Source: Thiohalophilus sp046483665
Lineage (GTDB): Bacteria > Pseudomonadota > Gammaproteobacteria > UBA6429 > Thiohalophilaceae
Reading direction: 5' to 3'
Length of the DNA: 64,000 nucleotides
NCBI RefSeq assembly: GCF_046483665.1
Contig: NZ_JAWOCR010000039.1
Location: forward strand, 32,377 to 96,376
The stretch's first letter is position 1. Each line of letters begins with the position of its first letter. The notes below the pieces were generated by a model. It made no database searches. It saw only the letters and a program-made list of their open reading frames with translations, and had not been told where the DNA came from. The translations under genes were made by a program, and so were the position numbers. Positions 8,956 to 16,742 of this stretch are shown here, in pieces.

Positions 8956-8984
8956 TTGAAATCTTCGCGGTCCTCGTCTATATA
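8956..8984 (+). promoter_or_regulatory. Predicted sigma70-type promoter of rpoH
   Basis: TTGAAA (8956-8961) and TATATA (8979-8984) are separated by 17 bp. The -35 matches TTGACA at 5 of 6 and the -10 is AT-rich. A start near 8991 would put the CIRCE operator about 16-42 bases into the transcript, the usual position for this element. A weaker sigma32-like reading (TTGAAA then CCTCGT) has spacing that is too short. Confidence 0.55.
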
Positions 8985-9006
8985 TTAGAGGGAACTAATA
9001 AGGTAT

Positions 9007-9033
9007 TTGGCACTCTCAATATACGAGTGCTAA
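9007..9033 (+). promoter_or_regulatory. CIRCE operator (HrcA binding site) in the rpoH leader
   Basis: TTGGCACTC, nine bases, then GAGTGCTAA: the canonical CIRCE inverted repeat TTAGCACTC-N9-GAGTGCTAA with a single mismatch and exact 9-bp spacing. It lies between the predicted promoter and the rpoH start codon. HrcA is known to repress groESL and dnaK operons through this element. Here it would place the heat-shock sigma factor gene itself under HrcA. hrcA is not in the window. Confidence 0.9.
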
Positions 9034-9068
9034 TATTGGTCTATATGATGAAAGAGGAAACACAGACA

Positions 9069-9920
9069 ATGAGTAAGGGTCTAGAACTGCAACTGGCCGT
9101 CCCGACCGGTAACCTGGAATCCTATATCCAGGCAACGCGCAGTATTCCAATGCTTTCGGCGGAGGAAGAGACCTCACTGGCGCGCCGCTGGCAGGAACAG
9201 CAGGATATGAACGCCGCGCAACAGCTGGTGCTCTCACATCTGCGCTTTGTGGTGCACATTGCCCGTAGCTACAGCGGCTACGGCCTGCCCCAGGCCGATT
9301 TGATCCAGGAAGGCAATATCGGCCTGATGAAAGCAGTCAAACGCTTCGACCCCAATGTGGGGGTGCGCCTGGTTTCCTTCGCGGTCTACTGGATCCGCGC
9401 CGAGATTCACGAATACATCCTGCGCAACTGGCGTATCGTCAAGGTGGCCACCACCAAGGCACAGCGCAAACTGTTCTTCAACCTGCGCAGCGCCAAGCAG
9501 CGTCTGGGCTGGTTCAACCATGACGAAGTCGAATCGGTCGCCGAGGATCTGGGTGTGACCACCAAGGACGTGCGTGAGATGGAATCGCGCATGAGCGGCC
9601 AGGACATCGGCTTCGATCAGCCGGACGATGACGACGATGATCGTCCCAACCTGTCGCCAGTCGGCTTTCTGGAAGACATAAGCCATGAGCCGTCGCAGAT
9701 GGTAGAAGATCAGCAGTGGGAAGATCACAGCAAACAGCAGCTGCTGGGTGCCCTGAAAAAGCTGGACGATCGCAGCCGCGACATCATCACCCAGCGCTGG
9801 CTGAGCGACAGCAAATCCACGCTGCACGACCTGGCCGATCAGTACAACATCTCGGCCGAGCGGATTCGCCAGCTGGAAAACAACGCCATGAAAAAACTGC
9901 GTGGTGCACTGGCTGCCTGA
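9069..9920 (+). CDS. rpoH: RNA polymerase heat-shock sigma factor RpoH (sigma32)
   Basis: Directs RNA polymerase to heat-shock promoters. The 283-aa protein matches E. coli RpoH in length and start (GNLESYIQATRSIPMLS). Region 2 (about 50-120, HLRFVVHIARSYSGYGL, LIQEGNIGLMKAV, FAVYWIRAEIHEYIL) and region 4 (about 225-280, with a helix-turn-helix ending RIRQLENNAMKKLR) are complete. An acidic run of six Asp residues lies in the linker near residue 185. ATG 9069 is chosen because earlier in-frame starts fall within or next to the CIRCE element; AGAGGA lies 11 nt upstream. The gene ends in a strong terminator. Confidence 0.96.
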   Translation: MSKGLELQLAVPTGNLESYIQATRSIPMLSAEEETSLARRWQEQQDMNAAQQLVLSHLRFVVHIARSYSGYGLPQADLIQEGNIGLMKAVKRFDPNVGVRLVSFAVYWIRAEIHEYILRNWRIVKVATTKAQRKLFFNLRSAKQRLGWFNHDEVESVAEDLGVTTKDVREMESRMSGQDIGFDQPDDDDDDRPNLSPVGFLEDISHEPSQMVEDQQWEDHSKQQLLGALKKLDDRSRDIITQRWLSDSKSTLHDLADQYNISAERIRQLENNAMKKLRGALAA

Positions 9921-9931
9921 CTTCAAAGGGG

Positions 9932-9959
9932 CTAGTCTCTAGCTTCCAGGTCCTGGTTG
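9932..9959. repeat. Degenerate CYRGNNN heptads (4 units) after rpoH
   Basis: CTAGTCT, CTAGCTT, CCAGGTC and CTGGTTG follow one another in exact period 7. They lie between the rpoH stop codon and its terminator. The same C-(T/C)-(A/G)-G every seven bases recurs at 52946, 53037, 57954 and 61924. Confidence 0.7.
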
Positions 9960-9967
9960 GCAGAGTC

Positions 9968-10006
9968 AAAATCCCCGGCCCGTGTAAACGGGACCGGGGT
10001 TTTCTT
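9968..10006 (+). terminator. Intrinsic terminator of rpoH
   Basis: CCCCGG pairs with CCGGGG, and an inner CCCGT/ACGGG stem closes a GTAA loop with one bulged A. The tail is TTTTCTTTT. It is 47 bp past the rpoH stop. Confidence 0.9.
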
Positions 10007-10111
10007 TTATGTCGTCGACAACATTACAAGATCTGTCAAGATAGGTGCGTACTACGCACCGGCAGCTCGCACGAATAGAACGACGGCACTGACATAATAA
10101 TTCATTTCTCC

Positions 10112-10142
10112 ACGCCTCTACGACTCCGCGTCCTCCGCGTTA
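10112..10142. repeat. Degenerate GCG-rich dispersed repeat, single copy
   Basis: CACGCCTCTACGACTCCGCG followed by TCCTCCGCGTTA resembles the CTCTGCG/CTTTGCG arms at 34281 and 50115. It overlaps the end of the interrupted small gene. It is the only repeat seen in the 10011-10377 gap apart from that gene remnant. Confidence 0.4.
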
Positions 10143-10349
10143 CTTTCCAGAGCCTCGAAAAGTGGTAGCCCCGGCCTTGTCTGGCACGATTTCGGGTTCG
10201 TAGTCACTGCCCAGATCGGTGCCGAGTTCCTCGGCTACCATCCACTAACAGGATTCGGCTTCGCAGGAACCACAGTCGCGCCAGACGGCGAAACCTTCGT
10301 GCATGCAGCATGAGTTACGGGATCATCTTGCCGCCAGGTGATTGCTCAT
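10140..10349 (-). pseudogene. Interrupted 69-codon Cys-rich small gene (two in-frame stops)
   Basis: Behind a perfect-looking ribosome site (GGAGGTGA, 5 nt before ATG at 10349) a 70-codon frame runs to a TAA, but TGA occurs at codon 9 (10323-10325) and TAG at codon 35 (10245-10247). The frame reads like protein: codons 16-34 give MHEGFAVWRDCGSCEAESC and codons 36-46 give WMVAEELGTDL, with a CxxC plus more Cys near the first half. It lies 28 bp after the coiled-coil gene, in the same direction. I do not recognise the family. A decayed small metal-binding protein is the simplest reading; recoding or a shorter gene starting at codon 16 is possible but unproven. Confidence 0.4.
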
Positions 10350-10377
10350 AGTCACCTCCGGGTTCGGGGTGACCGGT

Positions 10378-11079
10378 TTACTGTTCGGGTTTCTCAGCAT
10401 CCTCCGTCCTGAGCTCCGGGATAGCTTGTCCCTTCCCCTCCTCTTTGTTGTTCTCGTTCCCGTCCTCGTCATTGCTGATGACCTTACTGATCTTCTGCTG
10501 CAGCTTGAACATTTCGTTTTTCAGACGCTGCTCGCCTTCCTTGTGCCCGCCTTCATACATGGAAGCATATTCGTCCATCATGTTCTCCATGGTTTCCATG
10601 GTGGTCTCGAGGTTTTTTTGCAGATTATTTTTTTCATCCCGCAATTGCTTGTTTTCACGCTTGAGTTTGACAAGCAGTGATTCACGCTCGGCATCCCCCT
10701 CATCCTCCTCTTCCAGTAAATGATAGTAGCTTCTGAGCAGCCTTTCGACGTCGTGATCCACCTGCAGCAGCTGTTCCGGGTTCCGTCCCATGAACAGGCG
10801 CAAGATATGGGCATAGAGACTGGTTTCATGTTTGAGCATGGCCCGGGCCCGGGCATCGGCCTGCTCGGCGTCCATCTCAAGCTGCTCGGTGAGCAGTCCG
10901 ATCAATTTCTTCCGGCGTTCGGACTCGGAATCACGCAGGCGATTGATAAGCTCCAGGGCCAGCCGCCGATGCTTGCGCTGACGGCGAATCATCAATACCA
11001 GCAGCACCACGGCCCCCAGTAACAATACCGCACTCAATTCGCTGGTCAGCACAAGTAGTCCGGTCTGAAACTCGTTCAT
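10378..11079 (-). CDS. Membrane-anchored coiled-coil protein of unknown function
   Basis: A 233-aa protein with one N-terminal membrane helix (about 12-31) followed by basic residues (RRQRKHRR), so the rest should be cytoplasmic. Long heptad-rich helices occupy about 125-205 (KLKRENKQLRDEKNNLQ and following), and the C-terminal 35 residues are acidic and probably disordered. No catalytic motif is seen. Its ATG overlaps the stop of the vWA gene (ATGA), so the two are translationally coupled and likely act together at the inner membrane. I do not recognise a named family. Confidence 0.85.
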   Translation of the reverse strand: MNEFQTGLLVLTSELSAVLLLGAVVLLVLMIRRQRKHRRLALELINRLRDSESERRKKLIGLLTEQLEMDAEQADARARAMLKHETSLYAHILRLFMGRNPEQLLQVDHDVERLLRSYYHLLEEEDEGDAERESLLVKLKRENKQLRDEKNNLQKNLETTMETMENMMDEYASMYEGGHKEGEQRLKNEMFKLQQKISKVISNDEDGNENNKEEGKGQAIPELRTEDAEKPEQ

Positions 11080-12812
11080 AGCTCCAACTCCTTCTTTTCA
11101 GAGGCCAGAACATCACGGCGCAGCTTGCGCAGATAAACATAGATCGCCACGCCGCCCAGAATCAGTAGCAGATTGGTCAGAACCACCATGGCAATAACCC
11201 AGCGCCAGTCCAGTTCCCGTTCACTTCCGGGTTCGCTGCGCTTGTCCGCATCGCTCGAGTCCGGACGCGTCTCTTCGCCGAGAGAGGCGCCGGCAGGTTT
11301 AGCGTCTATCCGGCGTTGCACCTGACTGACAAACTCGCGTCCATCCTGGCGGGTCGCCTGAAAATCCACGCTCAGGATCTCGCCGGTCAGACTTGCCGGC
11401 ACGTCCGCTTGCCACGCATTGCCCTCACGGTTCAGTTCAATCGGTGCCCCGGCACTGTTATGTAACGACAGCTGCATTGATTCGGGCCTGAACAGCGCGG
11501 TTACCGGGTTAACATGCAGCCGGTAATGTCCCCCGGGTTGCTTATCCAGCCGAATGACGAACGGCGCCTCATATATGCGCAGATGATGGACCTGCTCGCG
11601 TTCGAAGGTCGGGCTGCTGGCCCGCACCCGCAAGGTATGCTCGCCGGCTACCAGTATCTGCTGTACATCACGTTGATAAACCCCATCAAGATCCGGGGCG
11701 TTTAATGGATAGCTCGATGGCCCGGAATCAGGCGGGTTATCGGTCTGCAGAGTGAAATCGATCAGTTCGAGAAAGCTTTGATCGTTGATCCGCTGCCCCT
11801 TGTCACTCAGCCAGGCACTTAACCTCAACTCGTCTTGGCGCAGCAGATGATCCGGCAAGGGATCCACCTGCAATTGGAGGTTGGTCAGCACCATGACCCG
11901 GTTATCGGGATCCTCGCGGGTCTTTAACAGCCATTCACCGCTTTGCGGCTGCTCGATGGTCACCAGATCATAGTCCGCTTCAGCGTGCCAACGGGCTGTC
12001 GAAGGATGGTCTGCTTCATTCCAGACTTGCTGCCCGGGAGGAATGACATTCAGCGGCGGTTCGCCATCGCGACGAAACACCAGCAAGGTCATATCCTCGA
12101 TCTTTTCATCGACGACAAAGCGGTTGTTCGTCAGAGGCAGGGTCTGCACTGTTACTGCTTTTTCAAACAGCCGCAGAAACAACCGTTGCAATGCTTCACT
12201 GTCCCGCGCCTCTTCATACCAGCCTCCGCTGGCGGCCGACAGTGTCGTGAGCAAATCCCGATCCACGCCGTCGGAAAGCCCGAGCGTATGGATTTTGACC
12301 CCGGCGCGTTGCAGACGGGGCAACAGTTCCTCCAGAATCCGCCGACGGGAGCGGTCACTGGCCTGCGTTTTGTCGCTGACATCCACCTTGCCGTCGGTCA
12401 GCAATAACAGATGCCGGTCATAGGCCGGATCCGGCGATTGCCAGTTGAATGCCGCCTTTTCCAGCGCCGCCTCGATGTTGGTAAACAGGCCGCGGGAATG
12501 GAGCGCCTGCGCTTCACGCCGGGCCCGCGCTTTCCAGTCGGCATCGACCTGACCGTAGGGCACGGCCATATTCACGTACTGGCCGAAGGTCCAGACACCT
12601 GCATGGATTCCGTCGGGCATCAGGCCGGTGAGCAGCTTCAACGCCGGGCGGCGCAGGTTGTCGGGATCGGTCTGCTTCATGCTGCCGGAAATATCAATCA
12701 GCACGCGCAAATCGGTCGTCGGCGTCTCGTCCGCCCACACGGGTGCAACGACTGACATAAGCAGAGCAAGAAAGGGAAACACGTAACAGCGTGAGCGTTG
12801 CAACAAAGACAA
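11076..12812 (-). CDS. Secreted, membrane-tethered von Willebrand A domain protein
   Basis: A 578-aa protein with a signal peptide cut near residue 27 (APVWA-DE), a vWA domain at about 34-215 with an intact MIDAS start DISGS (D40, S42, S44), two or more beta-rich periplasmic domains, and a C-terminal helix (about 543-566) ending in basic residues. This predicts a periplasmic body with a cytoplasmic tail. The start codon is TTG; no ATG or GTG gives a complete signal peptide. It lies downstream of the ccoS region and is coupled to the coiled-coil gene. It may belong to a gammaproteobacterial vWA family of unknown role (TIGR03503-like, from memory). vWA proteins often assemble or gate complexes; the partner here is unknown. 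Confidence 0.85.
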   Translation of the reverse strand: MSLLQRSRCYVFPFLALLMSVVAPVWADETPTTDLRVLIDISGSMKQTDPDNLRRPALKLLTGLMPDGIHAGVWTFGQYVNMAVPYGQVDADWKARARREAQALHSRGLFTNIEAALEKAAFNWQSPDPAYDRHLLLLTDGKVDVSDKTQASDRSRRRILEELLPRLQRAGVKIHTLGLSDGVDRDLLTTLSAASGGWYEEARDSEALQRLFLRLFEKAVTVQTLPLTNNRFVVDEKIEDMTLLVFRRDGEPPLNVIPPGQQVWNEADHPSTARWHAEADYDLVTIEQPQSGEWLLKTREDPDNRVMVLTNLQLQVDPLPDHLLRQDELRLSAWLSDKGQRINDQSFLELIDFTLQTDNPPDSGPSSYPLNAPDLDGVYQRDVQQILVAGEHTLRVRASSPTFEREQVHHLRIYEAPFVIRLDKQPGGHYRLHVNPVTALFRPESMQLSLHNSAGAPIELNREGNAWQADVPASLTGEILSVDFQATRQDGREFVSQVQRRIDAKPAGASLGEETRPDSSDADKRSEPGSERELDWRWVIAMVVLTNLLLILGGVAIYVYLRKLRRDVLASEKKELEL

Positions 12813-12962
12813 AAACCCGAAACTCCATCTTGAAATGACGGCCGCCAGGAGAAAAACCCCGGCGGTTCATTCAGTTATCGGCGAATACGACGACCGAGTT
12901 GAGTCTTTGGCGGATTTATTGGCAGAAAAAGTGGCACAAGGGGAAGGCGGAAAGACAACCGA

Positions 12963-12990
12963 CCCGAAAAGCAGCCACGCACTTTTCGGG
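12963..12990 (-). terminator. Hairpin after the cco accessory operon (weak terminator candidate)
   Basis: CCCGAAAAG pairs perfectly with CTTTTCGGG across a 10-base loop. It begins 12 bases beyond the stop of the 33-aa membrane protein gene. There is no T run on the minus strand, so it may be an RNA-stabilising hairpin rather than a terminator. The rest of the 12813-12962 gap shows nothing clear. Confidence 0.45.
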
Positions 12991-13001
12991 CCGGAAACGG
13001 T

Positions 13002-13103
13002 TCAGCCGGCGATAATGACGGACAGGAAGCTGAACCAGGCAATGGCAATCAGCACGATCACAATCACCATGGGCAAATTCTGGAACGTGAACATTTCTTT
13101 CAT
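13002..13103 (-). CDS. 33-aa single-helix membrane protein downstream of ccoS
   Basis: A 33-codon frame begins MKEMFTFQNLPM, continues with a hydrophobic helix (about residues 11-32) and ends SVIIAG. A GGAG ribosome site lies 6 nt upstream of the ATG. It is 61 bp after ccoS in the same direction and before a hairpin, so it is the likely last gene of the cbb3 assembly operon. Small single-helix subunits are known in cbb3 oxidases (CcoQ, and CcoM of Pseudomonas), so an accessory subunit or assembly role is a reasonable inference; I see no sequence signature that proves it. Confidence 0.7.
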   Translation of the reverse strand: MKEMFTFQNLPMVIVIVLIAIAWFSFLSVIIAG

Positions 13104-13164
13104 GGGGCTCTCCAAAAAGGCATCATCTTCAATAAGTAAATTCTAATAAACCAGGGACACGGCA

Positions 13165-13368
13165 TCAAGTCGGCCTGTCCTTATCTTCACCGGCGTCGTC
13201 TTCCTGGCGCCGACGGGGAATCCGCGGATCATCGTCATCCATCAAAATCCTGTGCGCCGGGCCTTCCAGGTCCTCGAACTGCCCGCTGCGCACCGCCCAG
13301 ATCAGCGCTCCGATGGCCACTGCCAGCACAATCACGGCAATGGGGATGAGCAGATACAGGATCTCCAT
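13165..13368 (-). CDS. ccoS: cbb3 oxidase maturation protein CcoS
   Basis: A 67-aa protein with one N-terminal membrane helix (about 4-25) followed by the family motif WAVRSGQFEDLEGPAHRIL and a charged, disordered tail. CcoS/FixS is needed to insert heme and copper into the cbb3 oxidase. It is the last of ccoGHIS, 32 bp after ccoI, as in many Proteobacteria. Confidence 0.95.
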   Translation of the reverse strand: MEILYLLIPIAVIVLAVAIGALIWAVRSGQFEDLEGPAHRILMDDDDPRIPRRRQEDDAGEDKDRPT

Positions 13369-13400
13369 AATCTCTCCTTGCGTGCGCCGTCCCGGGTATC

Positions 13401-15902
13401 TCAGCCGGGACGCCCCTCATTATCCGCCACTGGCGGCAGCGGTGAAAGCCCGGCTTCTCGTTGCGTCGCCGCCTTCGTCTTCCCGCGCAACAGACGCAGG
13501 GCATTGAGCACGACCAGTAGCGAGCTCAAAGACATGCCCAGGGCGGCAAGCCAGGGCGTCAGGAAGCCCGCAGCGGCTACCGGCAGGGCCACCAGATTAT
13601 ATCCCAGTGCCCAGCCGATATTCTGACGTACGATGCGCAACGTGGCGCGTGATTGTCTGACGGCGGCCAGCAGATGATCCAGCCGGTTGGACTGCAGAAT
13701 CATGTCAGCGCTGTTGTGCGCCAGTTCGACACCACTGGCCATGGCAATGGAAACATGAGCCTGGGAGAGGACCGGGGCGTCATTGACCCCGTCGCCCACC
13801 ATCGCCACGGTATGCCCCTGCTCCTGCAGTTCACGCAGACCGGCCAGTTTATCCGCCGGCAGCAGTGCGCCCCGGGCCTCCGCGATCCCCAGCTGCCTGG
13901 CCACCCGGGTCACCGCCGCGGGGTCATCGCCGGAGAAAAGCCGGACCTCAATCCCCAGTTTATGCAGACCGGCCACGGTCGCCCGGGCATCGTCTCGCAG
14001 CCGATCGCTCAGCTCCAGCAAGGCGAGTAATCCATCGGCCGACCCCAGATACACCGGGCTGGCGCCCGGCATCGCTGCGGGCAGCATACCGGTATCGGCA
14101 CCACTCAATTGATTGACAAAAGCCAGCGTCCCGACCCGGTAGGTCACCCCGTCAATTTCGCCGCTCACCCCGCAACCGGGTGTGGCCTGCAGCCGTTCGA
14201 CCGCCGGCGGCGACCCGGCGGCGGCGCTGATAGCCCGCGCCAGCGGGTGTTCCGAACCCCGTTCCAGGGCCGCCGCCAGGGCCAGCGCCTGTTGCGCCGA
14301 CAGCGCTCCCAGCGGGCGAACCCGGGCGAGCGACAGCTGCCCCTCGGTCAGGGTTCCGGTTTTGTCGAAGACCAGCGTATCAATGCGCGCCAGAGTCTCC
14401 AGCGCATGGCCGCGCGTGGTTATCACGCCGCGCCGGGTCAATTGCCCGGTACTGGCGGTCATGGCAACCGGGGTGGCCAGCGACAGGGCACAGGGACAGC
14501 TGACCACCAGCACTGCCACCGCGACCCAGAAAGCCCGGGCCGGGTCGATCTGCCACCAGATCAGTCCCGCGCTGGTCGCCAGTAACAAAACCAGCAACAC
14601 GAAGTAACCGGTTCCCCGCTGGGCGAGCCGGGCAATGCGCGGTTTTTCAATCTGGGCCCGATCCAGCAGACGCTGGATACCGGACAGCACCGTATCCTGT
14701 CCGACCCGGGTGACCCGCATCTCCAGCGGACTCTCCACGTTGACGGCACCGCCGATCAGGGTATCGCCCGCCTGGCGGGTGCGAGGCAGGCTCTCCCCGC
14801 TCAACAGCGACTCGTCGACGCTGGATGTCCCGCCAAGCACTTCGCCGTCAGCGGGCACCGTCTCCCCGGGACGAATACGGACCCGATCGCCGGGCACCAG
14901 TTCGGCCACCCCGACCTGGATTTCCTCCCCCTGCGCATTCAGCCGGGTGGCCAGCGCCGGCAGCAGGGTCGCGAGATTTTCCACCGCCGCGCTGGCGCGC
15001 TGGCGTGCCCCCATCTCCAGATAGCGACTCAGCAGCAGGAAAAACACAAACATGGTGGCCGATTCGAAATAGACCTCGCCACTGCGCGTGACGGTGGCAA
15101 TGGCGCTGGCGAAGTAGGTGCCGCCCACGGCCAGCGCCACCGGCACGTCCATGCCCAGTTGACGCTGGCGAAGATCCCGCCAGGCAGCGCTGTAAAACGG
15201 CCAGCCCGCGTAGACGATCACCGGGGTGGCAATAATCAGGCTGACCCAGCGCAAAAAATGCATCATGTCCGCAGTCATGCCCTGGTCCTCGCCGGCATAC
15301 AACGCCACAGCCAGCATCATCACCTGCATCATCCCCAGCCCGGCAATGGCCAGGCGTCGCAGAGCGCGGCTGCGCTCGCGCTGCTGAACCTGGGCCTGGC
15401 GATGGGGATCATAGGGATGGGCCCGGTAACCAATAGCGCTGATCGCCCTGAGGATGTCGCTCAGCTGAATCTGTCGCTCGTCCCAGCGCACGCGGGCACG
15501 CTGCGTGCTGTAATTGATGGCAAATTCCAGTACCCCGGGCAGGCTGCCGACATGTCGCTCGTTGAGCCAGACACAGGCAGCGCAGGTAATTCCTTCCAGG
15601 ATCAGCGAAGCCTCACGCTCCTCTGGCTCGCCGCTGACAAAGCGTTGCTGCACTTCGGGGCGATCGTAGAGATCCAGCGTCTTCAGTGCCTCAGGTACCA
15701 GCTGCGCGGGGTTGGGGGCGTTTTCGGTGCGATAGCGGTAGAAATCTTCCAGTCCCGCATCGACAATGGCATTGGCCACCGCTTCGCAGCCGGGACAACA
15801 CATAGGCCGCGCCTCAGCGTCGATCACAGCCTGATAATGACTGCCTGGAGGAACCGGCTGCCCGCAATGAAAACAGCTGTGATGTTCCCCGGCCATCGGC
15901 AA
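13401..15902 (-). CDS. ccoI: Copper-exporting P1B-type ATPase CcoI (FixI)
   Basis: Inner-membrane pump that moves Cu(I) outward for assembly of the cbb3 copper centre. The 833-aa protein has a Cys-rich N-terminal metal domain (C10, C13, C35, C36, C39), a heavy-metal-associated domain with CAAC at 107-110, the transmembrane CPC motif at 469-471, the phosphorylation motif DKTGTLT at 513-519, and GDGVNDAP in the hinge. The N-terminal Cys-rich extension is what separates CcoI from housekeeping CopA. It lies 5 bp after ccoH, within ccoGHIS. Confidence 0.96.
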   Translation of the reverse strand: MPMAGEHHSCFHCGQPVPPGSHYQAVIDAEARPMCCPGCEAVANAIVDAGLEDFYRYRTENAPNPAQLVPEALKTLDLYDRPEVQQRFVSGEPEEREASLILEGITCAACVWLNERHVGSLPGVLEFAINYSTQRARVRWDERQIQLSDILRAISAIGYRAHPYDPHRQAQVQQRERSRALRRLAIAGLGMMQVMMLAVALYAGEDQGMTADMMHFLRWVSLIIATPVIVYAGWPFYSAAWRDLRQRQLGMDVPVALAVGGTYFASAIATVTRSGEVYFESATMFVFFLLLSRYLEMGARQRASAAVENLATLLPALATRLNAQGEEIQVGVAELVPGDRVRIRPGETVPADGEVLGGTSSVDESLLSGESLPRTRQAGDTLIGGAVNVESPLEMRVTRVGQDTVLSGIQRLLDRAQIEKPRIARLAQRGTGYFVLLVLLLATSAGLIWWQIDPARAFWVAVAVLVVSCPCALSLATPVAMTASTGQLTRRGVITTRGHALETLARIDTLVFDKTGTLTEGQLSLARVRPLGALSAQQALALAAALERGSEHPLARAISAAAGSPPAVERLQATPGCGVSGEIDGVTYRVGTLAFVNQLSGADTGMLPAAMPGASPVYLGSADGLLALLELSDRLRDDARATVAGLHKLGIEVRLFSGDDPAAVTRVARQLGIAEARGALLPADKLAGLRELQEQGHTVAMVGDGVNDAPVLSQAHVSIAMASGVELAHNSADMILQSNRLDHLLAAVRQSRATLRIVRQNIGWALGYNLVALPVAAAGFLTPWLAALGMSLSSLLVVLNALRLLRGKTKAATQREAGLSPLPPVADNEGRPG

Positions 15903-15907
15903 ACGGC

Positions 15908-16732
15908 TCAGCGCGCCGCCTCTATCCGGGTGGTTGCCTTGATCTCATGGCTTTGCTCCCCCCGGCGTATCTGCAACAGTAATTCCCAGCGTCCGCCTTC
16001 GGGTAACACCGGTTTGGCCAGATAACTCCCGGGCTCATCCGTCTGTGGCGACATGGTAAACGCCTGATCGAGCCGACTGTCCCCCGGACGCAAAAAGACT
16101 CCGTGTACCTCGGCGTCGCTGACAGGCGTGCCATTCCGATCCAGTACCCGCACCTTGAAGACAGACGCCTGCCCGGCGCGGGGCTCACCCAGCCAGCCCT
16201 TTTGCACCTGCCAGCCCCGTTCCTGCTGTTCCTGGATGCGTTGTTGAAACTGGTTGAATTCATCCTGCTCTTTGCGAAAATCACGCGCCACGGTACCGGG
16301 GAAATGGGAGCTGACCTGCCCGCCGCTGCGTGGTTCGGGCAGCAGCCAGCGGGTCGCCTCGGTATCCAGACCTTTTTGCGCCAGCAGGATATAGACGGAA
16401 TTGACACCAATGACAACCATGAAAAAGATCACGATCGCCGCCGGTCCCCAGTGAAACCAGCGGCCGGTTTCGCCAGCCGCGCGGCGCGCATCACGCTGAC
16501 TGGTGATAATCCCCAGTACATAGACAGTCACAAGATAAACGGCGATGTGAATGGCAAATACATCGGCTCCCGGCCAGCTAATAATGACCGTGGGCATATA
16601 GATGCCGATTACCAGCAAGGCCGCGACCACTGCCACCATCTTGCCGTCCAGTCTGCTGAAGCGATACAGCAGGGCGAAGCCAATGGTAATAACAATGATA
16701 CCACCGAGCAGGGAATACAGAATATCTGTCAT
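15908..16732 (-). CDS. ccoH: FixH/CcoH-family protein with extended multi-helix N-terminus
   Basis: A 274-aa protein. The C-terminal part (about 115-274) has the usual CcoH layout: one membrane helix (about 120-142) and a periplasmic beta-rich FixH domain (VFKVRVLDRNGTPVSDAEV, then LPEGGRWELLLQIRRG). Ahead of it are three extra predicted helices (about 5-22, 31-50 and 56-75) that ordinary CcoH proteins of about 160 aa lack. It sits between ccoG and ccoI, the normal ccoH position, so a role in stabilising or assembling the cbb3 oxidase is likely. The extra helices may be a fusion with a small membrane protein. Confidence 0.85.
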   Translation of the reverse strand: MTDILYSLLGGIIVITIGFALLYRFSRLDGKMVAVVAALLVIGIYMPTVIISWPGADVFAIHIAVYLVTVYVLGIITSQRDARRAAGETGRWFHWGPAAIVIFFMVVIGVNSVYILLAQKGLDTEATRWLLPEPRSGGQVSSHFPGTVARDFRKEQDEFNQFQQRIQEQQERGWQVQKGWLGEPRAGQASVFKVRVLDRNGTPVSDAEVHGVFLRPGDSRLDQAFTMSPQTDEPGSYLAKPVLPEGGRWELLLQIRRGEQSHEIKATTRIEAAR

Positions 16733-16742
16733 GGCAGTAACC

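Noticed and set aside
10245..10325. Selenocysteine or pyrrolysine recoding of the stops in the Cys-rich small gene
   Set aside because: Two different stop codons would both need recoding, TAG recoding is unknown in this group, and no SECIS-like element was evident; kept only as a pseudogene candidate.
12835..13146. A 103-codon plus-strand frame between the vWA gene and ccoS
   Set aside because: Its second half is antisense to the 33-aa membrane protein and it lacks a ribosome site; the minus-strand short frame is better supported.
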